Program-made: the position numbers and the translations under genes | Shown here: positions 25,703 through 33,611 of the stretch, one piece after another | How positions within the stretch are numbered: position 1 is the first letter of the stretch | Layout: each line of letters opens with the position of its first letter | Notes under the pieces: generated by a model | Told to the model about the DNA's origin: nothing | Database searches by the model: none | The model's input: the letters and a program-made list of their open reading frames with translations, nothing else | From: Ornithinimicrobium flavum | GTDB taxonomy: Bacteria; Actinomycetota; Actinomycetes; Actinomycetales; Dermatophilaceae | Assembly: GCF_004526345.1 (NCBI RefSeq) | Contig: NZ_CP038213.1 | Span: forward strand, 2,046,001-2,110,000 | Direction: 5' to 3' | DNA length: 64,000 nucleotides

Positions 25703-26185
25703 ATGGAGCTCTCCTCCCAGATGACCGCCGCCGAGGTGGTGCAGATCGTGGCCTGGCTTGACGCCAATGGTGTGGTCTATCAGGTCAACGGCGGATGGGG
25801 TGTCGATGCGCTGGTGGGACGACAGACTCGCCCCCATCAAGATCTCGACGTGTTCATCGACGACGATCAGGAGGCCGAGTTCATGGCCTGGCTCACCTCC
25901 CGCGGCTATCGGGTCACCGAGGATTGGCGACCAGTCCGCGTGCAGCTATCGAGTCACTCAGGGCAAGTAGACGTCCACGCAATGCGCTTGGACCCGGCCG
26001 GCAACGGGGTTCAGGAAGGTCTGGACGGCGAGGTGTACCTCCACCCTTCTGAGCAGAGAGTCACGGGCTTCATAGACGGCCAAGCGGTCGTCGTGGCCAG
26101 CGCGGAGCGAGCCCGAGAGCTTCGAAGTGGCTATCCCCCGCGCGCCGTGGACCTCCACGACCTCGCTGTCCTCGACGAACTGTAG
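25703..26185 (+). CDS. Lnu(A)-like nucleotidyltransferase
   Basis: A 160-residue protein of the lincosamide/aminoglycoside nucleotidyltransferase fold. The signature NGGWGVDALVGRQTR (residues 29-43) leads to RPHQDLDVFID (43-53) with the metal-binding DLD, followed by DWRPVRVQL, QVDVHAM and a C-terminal RAVDLHDLAVL. Size and motifs match Lnu(A)-type enzymes that adenylylate clindamycin/lincomycin, though many chromosomal relatives have other or unknown substrates. A degenerate paralog lies at 34820-36840. Confidence 0.8.
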   Translation: MELSSQMTAAEVVQIVAWLDANGVVYQVNGGWGVDALVGRQTRPHQDLDVFIDDDQEAEFMAWLTSRGYRVTEDWRPVRVQLSSHSGQVDVHAMRLDPAGNGVQEGLDGEVYLHPSEQRVTGFIDGQAVVVASAERARELRSGYPPRAVDLHDLAVLDEL

Positions 26186-26218
26186 GCATCCTGTTCTGCC
26201 GCATACATAGCTGAGCTG

Positions 26219-27595
26219 TTAAGGGCAAGTGGCTTCCGGCAGGCGCACGAAGAGCCAGTCCATCTGCGGGGCGGAGGCGATGATCTCGCTGTCAGATCCG
26301 CCCAGTGGGTGGAGCGTGAGCTCATCTCCGTCCTGGACGTCCCAGGCTGCCTCCTCGTCGGCCAGTCGCCAGATGGATCCGTCGAGCGGACCTAGAACCG
26401 GGGTGTCGCAGTCTGGATCGTCACGGTAGATGTAGCGCACCGGCTGGTCGTTCGGCAGATCGTCTCCGTCGGTGACCAGGGCAGGCTCAAGGGGCACCGC
26501 CAGTGACGCGTCTGCGTGCACCTGCTCGTTGGTGGCAGTGCTGCCCGGCGATCTCAGGTCCACATCCACGACGGTGCGTTCCTCCGGTGCCCCCGGGTAG
26601 GGGTCACGCGCCTCCAGTTGCACCCGGAACGGGCCTTCGGGCAGGACAGCCCTGGAAACCGCGACCACGAAGGCGTGCGGGTTGGCATCGGCATTGCAGC
26701 CGTACACCTCACCGGGGACGACGAGATCGGCGTAGAGCAGGTCACCCTCGACGAGGACACCGTCCATCCGCACGGGGCAGCCCGAGCCGTAGACCGCGCC
26801 GAACCACACCGCGATCTCGCCGTCCCAGTCCACCCGCGGCGCCTCCCCCTCCAGTCCCGCGGCCTCCCACAGGTCCTGCAGCTGGTCATCGGTGGTGGCC
26901 ACCGACGTCCGGTAGGACTCACCGCTCAACCCCTCACCCAGCAGACGCCACCCCTCCCCGGCTGTTGCCTGGCTCCTCTCCTCAGGCGCCTGATCCTCAG
27001 GGATCCCCTCCACGCACAACGGCCGGCCGGTGAAGCCGGCAAGCACCGCCTCGGCCTCGGGGGTGATCACCCCGAGGTGGATCTCGACCACACCGCGGTG
27101 CGGGGAGAGCGCGGACCCGCCGCTGCGAACACCAGCCTCCCGCAGCGCGGCGTCCACCTCGGTCAGCACGGCCTCGAGCTCCCCGGCGGTCCAGGGCACC
27201 TCCACCACCACGATCCCTTCCCCCGGCCACTCCCGGGCGACCTCCTGCTGCAGCGCGCCGGCGTCGGCGTCCTTGACCCACACGGTGATCCACCCGTTGC
27301 GTTCCCGGTCCAGCCCCAGCTCGACAAACCCGGGTTGCCGGACCGCCCACGCGTGCACCTCGCTGAGCAGCTCTTCGGCGTTGCCGTACAGCGGCTCATC
27401 GCGGTACAGCGCCTCGTCCGCGCGGATCTGCGGCACGTCCGCGCACGACGGGAACCCCGCTACGCCCCCTGAGGACGCCCCAGATGCGCCACCGGAACTC
27501 CCTCCGACCGTCCCGCACGCTGTCAGGAGCAACGCGGCCATGACGGTGCCCACCGGCACCGGACCTGTCCACGGGTTACGCCATGACCTTTGCAA
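26219..27595 (-). CDS. Predicted lipoprotein of unknown function
   Basis: A ~458-residue secreted protein. The N-terminus has a hydrophobic stretch ending in the lipobox LTAC (VMAALLLTACG), after which the mature lipidated protein begins with a Gly/Ser-rich linker. No enzymatic motif is recognised. GGGAGG at about 27604-27609 abuts GTG 27604 but stands 8 bases before TTG 27595, so TTG may be the true start. It converges with the Lnu-like gene and lies upstream of no clear operon. Confidence 0.75.
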   Translation of the reverse strand: MQRSWRNPWTGPVPVGTVMAALLLTACGTVGGSSGGASGASSGGVAGFPSCADVPQIRADEALYRDEPLYGNAEELLSEVHAWAVRQPGFVELGLDRERNGWITVWVKDADAGALQQEVAREWPGEGIVVVEVPWTAGELEAVLTEVDAALREAGVRSGGSALSPHRGVVEIHLGVITPEAEAVLAGFTGRPLCVEGIPEDQAPEERSQATAGEGWRLLGEGLSGESYRTSVATTDDQLQDLWEAAGLEGEAPRVDWDGEIAVWFGAVYGSGCPVRMDGVLVEGDLLYADLVVPGEVYGCNADANPHAFVVAVSRAVLPEGPFRVQLEARDPYPGAPEERTVVDVDLRSPGSTATNEQVHADASLAVPLEPALVTDGDDLPNDQPVRYIYRDDPDCDTPVLGPLDGSIWRLADEEAAWDVQDGDELTLHPLGGSDSEIIASAPQMDWLFVRLPEATCP

Positions 27596-27667
27596 GCCTC
27601 TCACCTCCCAAGAGCAGTCTGCCCGCTCGACGCCACGAGACGCCCCATTGCCGCCGGTCGAAACTTC

Positions 27668-28222
27668 CTATCTCGTCGTGCTCTCGCGCCACGCTGTGGC
27701 GGTTTGCTCGTCGTAGTACCGGCTGAAGCCACAACCCCACGCGATCGGTGAGTCCAGCGGGGCGCCTCCCCAACGAGGTTCACCGCTCACCAGCAGACGC
27801 GTCCCGACCTGGAAGGGCAGATCTTCCTCCGCGGTCCCTTCGCCGACGCTTTGCAGGTCGACAGTGACTTCATCCGCGTCACCGCCCACGAACCACTCGC
27901 GGACCTCGAACGTGATGCCCGCCAGGTTCAGGTCACCGTCGTCACCCCGGTCGGAAACGGACGGTCCCAGACGGATGACGATCCCATCGAAAGCGAAGGC
28001 GCGTTTCTGGAGTGTCTCGGGCGAGTACGACTCGACGCAAGAGACTGCGCCACCATCTGGCAGCGGACCGCCTTCGTTGTCCGGCGCGGGCTCGCTGCCA
28101 GCGGAGGCGACAGGAGATCCATCCGAACTTTGACGGCTCGCGGTGCTCTCCGCATCGCCGCTGCAGGACGTCAGGATCAGGGCAAGGCCAAGCAGGGTCC
28201 CAGTGACGGTATGGATCTGCAT
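27668..28222 (-). CDS. Small predicted lipoprotein
   Basis: A 184-residue secreted protein. MQIHTVTGTLLGLALILTSC is a lipoprotein signal ending in the lipobox LTSC. The mature part starts with a Ser/Pro/Gly linker and has Cys residues in AVSCVESY and WGCGFSRYY that may pair. A GGAG Shine-Dalgarno lies eight bases before ATG 28222. Function unknown. It stands just outside the IS110 copy that starts at 28304, and could be part of a surface-protein cargo with the upstream lipoprotein. Confidence 0.7.
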   Translation of the reverse strand: MQIHTVTGTLLGLALILTSCSGDAESTASRQSSDGSPVASAGSEPAPDNEGGPLPDGGAVSCVESYSPETLQKRAFAFDGIVIRLGPSVSDRGDDGDLNLAGITFEVREWFVGGDADEVTVDLQSVGEGTAEEDLPFQVGTRLLVSGEPRWGGAPLDSPIAWGCGFSRYYDEQTATAWRESTTR

Positions 28223-28318
28223 CGTCTGCTCCAGGTGAACGTCGGCTCCACCTGAGACGCCGACCCAGCCGTCAGCGTTCCACACCATCCGCACATCCTG
28301 TATTGGCACCCCTCTATG

Positions 28319-29503
28319 TCAAGACGCCGTCGGGAGTGTCGTTCTAGGCTCGGTGGTGGCGGGTCCGGGAAGTGGCTTGTCCGAAGAGCCGGTGTCGGGT
28401 TGTGAGCCGGTCGCGCTGGAGTCAGAGTCGTCGCCCAGGTGCCCTCCCGGGCCCGTCGCCGTGTGCCCGGCAAGGTCGTTGAGCATCTGCTTGTACACCA
28501 GGTCGGACAGGCGTCGTTTCAGGCAGCGCAGCGCTTCCATGGACGTCTTGCCGGCGGCTTTCTTCCGGTCGTAGTAGGCCCGGCCCTCGGTGGTTCTGGT
28601 GCGCAGCTGAACGATGGCCATGATGTGCAGCACCCGGTTGATCTGACGGTTCCCGCCCCGGGAGAGGCGGTGACGGACGTGCTCGCCGGAGGAGGCGTCG
28701 ATCGGGGCGGTGCCGGTCCAGGACGCGAAGTGGTTGCGGTCGGGGAAGCGGGTGATGTCGCCGACCTCCACTAGGAGTCGGGCGGCGCCGGAGGGTCCGA
28801 TGCCGTGCAGGCCGAGCAGCGAGGACCCGGTCGCCTCCACCAGCGTCTTCAGCTCCTTGTCGGCAGCCTTGGTTCGGGCGTAGATCGTGGCCAGGTCAGC
28901 TGTCAGCTCCAGGGCGTGGGCCTTGCGGACCTTACCGGCCGCCGTGGTGGGGCGGACCTTCTTGAGCAGCTCCTTGGCCTGGGCCGCGGACAGGAACGTC
29001 TTGGCCCCGCCGGGGATGAGCTCGAGCAGGAGCTTGTGCAGCTGGCAGACCTTGCGGGTGTGCTCCTCGCCCAGGGACCGGCGCCGGTCCACGCACATCC
29101 GCAGCACCTCCAGCTGCTCGTCGTTGATGACCGGGCGCAGCCCGGACATGCGTACCCCGACCAGGGCGATGGAGTGGGCGTCGGTGACGTCGGTCTTACG
29201 CCCCTGCCCGGTGGTGAAGATCCGCACCCGCGCCGACATCTTCGCCGGCACGTCCACGACGTCCTCACCGTCGGCGACCAGCCGGTCGGCCACGTGCTTG
29301 CCGATGCCGGCGCAACCCTCGACCGCCCAGACCCGCTCAGGCCACTGGCGGGCGTAGGCCAGCAGCCGTCCGTACCCGTCGGCGTCGGTGGGAAACCGGC
29401 CCCCGCCGACGATGCTCTCGTCGGCGGTCATGACTTCGATCGTGACGCTGCGCTTGTGCGGGTCCATCCCGATCACGACCCGCGGTGACTCCTGCTCGTC
29501 CAT
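28319..29503 (-). CDS. IS110 family transposase, copy A
   Basis: A 394-residue DEDD recombinase. The N-terminal RuvC-like domain shows IGMDPHKRSVT (Asp14), WAVEGCAGIG (Glu), and KTDVTDAHSIAL with the last two Asp residues. The C-terminal Transposase_20 domain reads LLGLHGIGPSGAARLL, with the serine in LSRGGNRQINRVLH. IS110 recombinases use an RNA guide from the element's non-coding end. ATG 29503 is preferred to TTG 29527; GGGAG lies upstream. The frame is intact, unlike copy B. Confidence 0.93.
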   Translation of the reverse strand: MDEQESPRVVIGMDPHKRSVTIEVMTADESIVGGGRFPTDADGYGRLLAYARQWPERVWAVEGCAGIGKHVADRLVADGEDVVDVPAKMSARVRIFTTGQGRKTDVTDAHSIALVGVRMSGLRPVINDEQLEVLRMCVDRRRSLGEEHTRKVCQLHKLLLELIPGGAKTFLSAAQAKELLKKVRPTTAAGKVRKAHALELTADLATIYARTKAADKELKTLVEATGSSLLGLHGIGPSGAARLLVEVGDITRFPDRNHFASWTGTAPIDASSGEHVRHRLSRGGNRQINRVLHIMAIVQLRTRTTEGRAYYDRKKAAGKTSMEALRCLKRRLSDLVYKQMLNDLAGHTATGPGGHLGDDSDSSATGSQPDTGSSDKPLPGPATTEPRTTLPTAS

Positions 29504-29604
29504 GCTCTGCTCCCTTGCTCGTGCCAACCCTGGTGGTGTCGAGCTGGGAGGGCACCGCTACGTACGGCTGGGCATACCCCTCTTGAGCCTCTCGCAGCCC
29601 TGGC

Positions 29605-29687
29605 GGTGACCGGGACGACGCACGCCAATTGTGAGCCTCACACCCGGGGTGTGGGCAGCCGCAAAGAGAACGACCGTCCCGGTCACC
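29605..29687 (-). ncRNA. Candidate bridge RNA of IS110 copy A
   Basis: The non-coding DNA just upstream of the transposase can fold on the minus strand. A perfect 13-bp stem pairs 29605-29617 with 29675-29687 (GGTGACCGGGACG and its complement), enclosing a CACACCC-GGGTGTG hairpin at 29639-29653. IS110-subgroup elements encode their bridge RNA at this position. Copy B keeps both stems with compensating or wobble changes. RNA ends are unknown; coordinates mark the paired core only. Confidence 0.5.
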
Positions 29688-29733
29688 TAGAACCGAGCCG
29701 GGCCGGCCCAATCCTGACGTCAATGAAACACGT

Positions 29734-30103
29734 AGCCGCCGGTTGGTTGACCGGTCACAGGAGAGGGTGTTCCGCGGAACACTCCCCGCGGCTGCGGTGG
29801 CTTGCTCTTGGTCACCTAACCCCGCTTTCGGCGTCCGACGCTAGGGTCAGGGCCAGGAAGGGGTGGCGCCATGAGCTGGGACGACCTGATCGAGTTGTTC
29901 AACCCGGGCCATAAGCACTTGGCCGAAGAGCGTGATCGGAAGCGGATCGAGGCTCAGCTTCCCGGTTCGGAGGCGGATGACGATCCTCATGCTGCTGGGG
30001 TCGATCTCGAGCGCGGGATCATCTTCTTGCCAAAGGCTGAAGAGCACGCCGAGGACGACTCCTCCCAGTAGCCGCTGCCGCGATCGTTGCAGCCATCCCA
30101 CGG
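29734..30103 (+). repeat. Long direct repeat R1 (partner at 40183-40541)
   Basis: About 360 bases that align with 40183-40541 at high identity, from GCCGCCGGTTGGTTGACCGG through CGCTGCCGCGATCGTTGCAG. The repeat contains the whole 66-codon gene and about 135 bases upstream of it. It begins at the right edge of IS110 copy A. Confidence 0.85.
29871..30071 (+). CDS. Small charged protein, copy 1 (DUF6191-like)
   Basis: A 66-residue, highly charged protein: MSWDDLIELFNPGHKHLAEE, a basic-acidic helix (RDRKRIEAQL) and a C-terminal GVDLERGIIFLPKAEE. The short N-terminal ELFNPGHKHL and late DL..G.I.. elements resemble small actinobacterial DUF6191 proteins; this match is from memory and tentative. 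A near-identical gene with a one-base deletion is at 40319. Conservation of coding sequence and of the 135-base leader between copies argues for a real gene. Confidence 0.65.
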   Translation: MSWDDLIELFNPGHKHLAEERDRKRIEAQLPGSEADDDPHAAGVDLERGIIFLPKAEEHAEDDSSQ

Positions 30104-30261
30104 GCGGTCGTCCATCCGGTCATCAGCGTGAGGCGTTGTACCCCTGGGGACCTGAACGCGTTCCTGGCCCGATCGGGCGTGCTGCCCGGGGGAACCTGCG
30201 ACCAGACGGTAGCGTCCGACCCGAGCCGAGTTGATCTTGGCACTCATCGAGGAGGTGGGCC

Positions 30262-30333
30262 ATGACGATCCCGACGGTTTTGGCGGCCGCTGTGAGCGGG
30301 CGCGATCGGATCGGGCCTTCCCATGGATCCTGA
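30262..30333 (+). CDS. 23-codon upstream ORF overlapping the next start
   Basis: ATG 30262 has a strong Shine-Dalgarno (GAGGAGGTGG, 30249-30258) and opens a 23-codon frame (MTIPTVLAAAVSGRDRIGPS...) whose stop at 30331-30333 lies past the start of the DUF2500-like gene at 30323. That downstream ATG has no SD of its own. The short frame may be a leader that feeds ribosomes to the gene by re-initiation, or the SD may serve a longer unrecognised start. Confidence 0.4.
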   Translation: MTIPTVLAAAVSGRDRIGPSHGS

Positions 30334-30793
30334 CGTGCTGTTCGATCCGGAGGTGACCCCCGACCCGTTTGCTGGACCTGGCGACGGGTTGTTCTCCGCT
30401 GTGCCGGTGCTCATGGGCATCTTCTTCATCATCTTCGTGATCGTGGTCGTCGTGAAGCTAGTTCAAGCCGGGCAGACCTACGCCAACAATTCCGCGTTGC
30501 CCGAGCGAACCGTCGCCGCGCGGGTGGTCGGAAAGCGGACCCACACCGAGGGCGGAGCGGGCGACAGTGCGGTGCAGACCGCATACTTCGCCACGTTCGA
30601 GGTCACGGGTGGTGATCGCATCGAGGTCAAGATCCCCCAACGCGAGTACGGCCAGCTTGCGGAAGGAGATCAGGGGCAACTCACCCATCAGGGCACGTGG
30701 TACCGGGGGTTCGAGCGCAGGCGCGTCATCCCCACGGACGGTTCGTGGGAAGCACCCGGCGGTCCCTCCCTGCAGCCGCCGAGCACGACCTGA
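30323..30793 (+). CDS. DUF2500-like single-span membrane protein
   Basis: A 156-residue protein with one N-terminal membrane helix (PVLMGIFFIIFVIVVVVKLV, residues ~28-47) and a soluble beta-rich domain: VAARVVGKRTHTE, YFATFEVTGGDRIEVKIP, YGQLAEGDQGQLTHQGTWYRGF. This pattern, ending in QGTxxxxF, is that of DUF2500/YhhM-type proteins. Function unknown. The start lacks an SD and overlaps an upstream short frame, suggesting translational coupling. Confidence 0.75.
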   Translation: MDPDVLFDPEVTPDPFAGPGDGLFSAVPVLMGIFFIIFVIVVVVKLVQAGQTYANNSALPERTVAARVVGKRTHTEGGAGDSAVQTAYFATFEVTGGDRIEVKIPQREYGQLAEGDQGQLTHQGTWYRGFERRRVIPTDGSWEAPGGPSLQPPSTT

Positions 30794-30905
30794 GACCGAA
30801 CCGCGCAGGTCTCCCTGAACCGCTCCAGCGGCCCGCCTTGTGCCATCCGCTCATGCCGCCTGTCGCGCGCCCGTTCCTCCGTGGCTGTGAGGCAACATCA
30901 TCACC

Positions 30906-31355
30906 GTGACGAGCAGGGAGAATCAGGCGCAGTTCTACTGGCAGTCCAGCGCCGCAGGCTTGTTGCTTGGCATCGCCCTGGGCGGGCTGACCGGGATCGG
31001 GGTCGCGCTATACCTCGGCACTGGACCGTCTGCGGAGTACACGTCCGCGTCCGTGCTGGTTGCCCTGCCACTGCTCGGGGTATTGGTGGGCGCAGTCTGC
31101 GGTGGCGCAGCCGGAGTGGCGGGCTCGATGTATACCTCCCACTGGGGTCGGCTCCCGCACTTCCTCCTCACTGCGGCCGTAGCGCTGACATCGGCTGTTG
31201 CTCTGGGTGCCTTGTTCACGGCGTTCTCCCGCACAGGTTGGGCCTACTCGGCGGCGATCGCTCTTCCCGCCTCCGTCGCCCTCGGTCTAGCCCTCCCGAG
31301 GGCGGCCGAACAGCTCTGTCGGCCACGGTCCACCCGCGCTGACGAGAACGAGTAG
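30906..31355 (+). CDS. Hypothetical four-span membrane protein
   Basis: A 149-residue protein with about four hydrophobic helices (AGLLLGIALGGLTGIGVALYL, VLVALPLLGVLVGAVCGG, LLTAAVALTSAVALGALF, AAIALPASVALGLAL) and a charged tail. Glycine-rich helices suggest a small integral membrane protein. No family is recognised. GTG 30906 is the start in use. A hairpin CGGACG-AA-CGTCCG at 31361-31374 follows the stop and may end transcription before the IS110 element. Confidence 0.6.
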   Translation: MTSRENQAQFYWQSSAAGLLLGIALGGLTGIGVALYLGTGPSAEYTSASVLVALPLLGVLVGAVCGGAAGVAGSMYTSHWGRLPHFLLTAAVALTSAVALGALFTAFSRTGWAYSAAIALPASVALGLALPRAAEQLCRPRSTRADENE

Positions 31356-31393
31356 CGTCTCGGACGAACGTCCGGATCTGGCACCCCTCTGTG

Positions 31394-32571
31394 TCAAGAC
31401 GCTGCTGGGAGGGTGGTTCTAGGCTTGGTGGTGGCGGGTCCGGGAAGTGGCTTGTCCGAAGAGCCGGCAGCGGGTTGTGAGCCGGTCGCGCTGGAGTCAG
31501 AGTCGTCACCCGAGTGCCCTCCCGGGCCCGTCGTCGCGTGCTCGGCGAGGTCGTCGAGCAGCGCCTTGTAGACCAGGTCGGACAGGCGGCGTTTGAGGCA
31601 GCGCATCGCTTCCATGGAGGTCTTCCCGGCGGCTTTCTTGAGGTCGTAGTAGACCCGGCCCTCGGTGGCGTTGCGCAACTGGACGACGGCCATGATGTGC
31701 AGCACCCGGTTGATCGCTCGGTTGCCCTTGCGGGAGAGCCGGTGGCGGGTGTGGTCCCCGGAGGAGGCGTCGATCGGGGCGGTGCCGTTCCAGGAGGCGA
31801 AGTGGTTGCGGTCGGGGAAGCGGGTGACGTCACCGACCTCGGCGAGCAGCCTGGCGGCGCCGGAGGGACCGATGCCGTGCAGGTCGAGCAAGGTGGTGCC
31901 GGTCGTCTTCACCAGCGCCTTCAGTTCCTTGTCCGCGGCCTTGCTGCGCGCGTAGATCGTGGCCAGGTCGGCCACGAGTTCGGCGGCGTGAGCTTTGCGG
32001 ACCTTGCCCACCGTCGTGGTCGGGCGGACCGTCTTCAGCAGTTCCTTGGCCGGCGCCGCCGACAGCGACCGCTTGGCCCCGCCAGGGATGAGCTCGAGCA
32101 GGAGTCTGTGCAGCTGGCAGACCTTGCGGGTGTGCTCGCGGCCCAGCGAGGCGCGCCGGTCCACGCACATCCGCAGCAGCTCGGCCTGCTCGTCGGCGAG
32201 GACCGGGCGCAGCCCGGCCATCCGCACCCCGACCAGGGCGATGGAATGGGCGTCGGTGGCGTCGGTCTTGCGACCCTGCCCGGTGGCGAAGACCCGCACC
32301 CGTGCCGACATCTTCGCCGGCACGTCGACCACCATCTCACGTCGGCGACGAGGCGGTCGGCGACGTGCTTGCCGATCCCGGCGCAGCCCTCGACCGCCCA
32401 CACCCGCTGCGGCCAGGACCGGGCGTAGTCCAGCAGGCGGGCGTACCCCTCTGCGTCGGTGGCGAACCGCCCGCCGCCGACGATGCTCTCATCAGCGGTC
32501 ATCACCTCGATCGTGACGCTGCGCTTGTGCGGGTCCATCCCGATCACGACCTGGCCGATCTGCTCATCCAT
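31394..32571 (-). pseudogene. IS110 transposase, copy B, frameshifted
   Basis: Starts at ATG 32571 (MDEQIGQVVIGMDPHKRSVT) and follows copy A closely until KHVADRLVAD, where one base is missing near 32339-32342 (GACGGTGAG reads GACGTGAG). The rest, from VVDVPAKMSARVRVF through LHGIGPSGAARLL to the end, is in the other frame and otherwise intact. The lost base makes this copy non-functional unless it is a sequence error; copy A could act on it in trans. Confidence 0.88.
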
Positions 32572-32671
32572 GCCCTTGCTCCCTTGCTCGTGCCAACAGG
32601 TGGTGTCGAGCTGGGAGGGCACCGCTACGTTCGGCTGGGCATACCCCTCTTGAGCCTCTCCCGGCCCTGGC

Positions 32672-32754
32672 GGTGACCGGGGCAGCGCAGGCCAAATGTG
32701 AGCCTCACACCAACGGCGTGGGCAGCCGCACTGAGAGCGGCAACCCCGGTCACC
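32672..32754 (-). ncRNA. Candidate bridge RNA of IS110 copy B
   Basis: Homologous to the structure in copy A. The outer stem pairs 32672-32682 with 32744-32754 (GGTGACCGGGG and complement, 11 bp); an A-T pair of copy A is replaced by G-C here. The inner hairpin at 32706-32720 reads CACGCC-GTT-GGTGTG on the minus strand, with one G-U wobble. Paired positions change together while loops differ, as expected of a structured RNA. Confidence 0.5.
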
Positions 32755-33089
32755 TAGGACCGAGCCTGGCCGGGCCTGATCCTGACGTCAATGAAACACG
32801 TAGCCGCACTCTGGGCGAAGCGTCCGTGATGCTGTACGGGGTGTGCTTTCCTTGTCGGGTTGACTCCTTTTCGTGGATATCGGTCAAGCGGCTTGTGTGA
32901 CGGCGCTTGGCCTGCCGCTGGGGATAAGACGGTGCTCGAAGGCTATCGGGTTGATCTGGCTGTGGCCGAGCGCGGAGTGGCGCAAATCCCCCCACTGAGC
33001 CGCGCTGTGTACGTGCTCGCTGTCAGTTCCCCGCCGGTGCCAACCTTGGGCTACTCCGGGAGCGTTACCGGGGCAGGAAAGGAGGTCGG

Positions 33090-33611
33090 ATGCGCAGGGA
33101 GCAGGAGGACGACTTCGCCGCTTGGGCGAGATCGCGCCAGGGAGCTTTGCTGCGTGCTGCCGTGCTGCTGACGGGAGACGAGGCATCAGCTAAGGACCTG
33201 GTTCAGGAGGCGCTGATCAAGGTGGCCGACCGGTGGACGCGCCTGCGGGATGACCGGCCGGAGGCCTACGCCCGACGCATCATCTATCGCGACTCCATCT
33301 CTGCCTGGCGCCGCACACGCCGCATCGAGGTCCGCGCCCAGACCCCGGAGCAGGCCCTGCACGACCCCGCCGGCGACTGGGTCGCCGGCGCCGACGTGCG
33401 CGAGGCGCTCCTGAGGCTGACGCAAAAGCAGCGGGCCGTGCTCGTGCTGCGCTACTACGAGGACCTGCCCGAGGCCGAGATCGCTCAGGCGCTCGGGGTC
33501 GGTGCCCGCACCGTGAAGAGCCAGGCCCACGTCGGGTTGCGCCGGCTGCGTGAGGCGCTCGAGGCTCAGCGCGTTACAGCAGATCAGGCAGGTGTGCACG
33601 GTGGACGATGA
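33090..33611 (+). CDS. ECF sigma factor, SigE family
   Basis: A 173-residue sigma-70 family factor of the actinobacterial SigE/SigM-like 'SigE family' type. Region 2 spans residues ~8-75 (FAAWARSRQGALLRAAVLLTG, DLVQEALIKVADRW, AYARRIIYRDSISAWRR) and region 4 residues ~105-160 (LTQKQRAVLVLRYYEDLPE, ALGVGARTVKSQAHVGLRRL). A strong SD (AGGAAAGGAGG) precedes ATG 33090. It overlaps the next gene, a likely membrane anti-sigma partner, by 11 nt. Confidence 0.9.
   Translation: MRREQEDDFAAWARSRQGALLRAAVLLTGDEASAKDLVQEALIKVADRWTRLRDDRPEAYARRIIYRDSISAWRRTRRIEVRAQTPEQALHDPAGDWVAGADVREALLRLTQKQRAVLVLRYYEDLPEAEIAQALGVGARTVKSQAHVGLRRLREALEAQRVTADQAGVHGGR

Larger units (their letters stand above)
28304..29739 (-). 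mobile_element. IS110 family element, copy A
   Basis: Boundaries come from comparison with copy B (31379-32807): identity begins at TGGCACCCCTCT on the left and stops after CACGTAGCCGC on the right. The element carries one intact transposase, 15 bases of 3' non-coding DNA and about 236 bases of 5' non-coding DNA, the IS110-subgroup layout. There are no terminal inverted repeats, as expected. Its right end abuts the direct repeat that begins at 29734, so the exact border within 29733-29739 is uncertain. Confidence 0.85.
31379..32807 (-). mobile_element. IS110 family element, copy B
   Basis: Same architecture and highly similar sequence to copy A at 28304-29739, with different flanks, which defines both ends: TGGCACCCCTCTGTGTC on the left and CACGTAGCCGC on the right. 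Transposase is frameshifted. The two copies are 1.6 kb apart in direct orientation and bracket the repeat R1, the uORF/DUF2500-like gene and the membrane gene. Confidence 0.85.

Noticed and set aside
27030..27716. Plus-strand frame of 228 codons across the lipoprotein genes
   Set aside because: Shadow; both minus-strand genes have lipoboxes and family-like composition.
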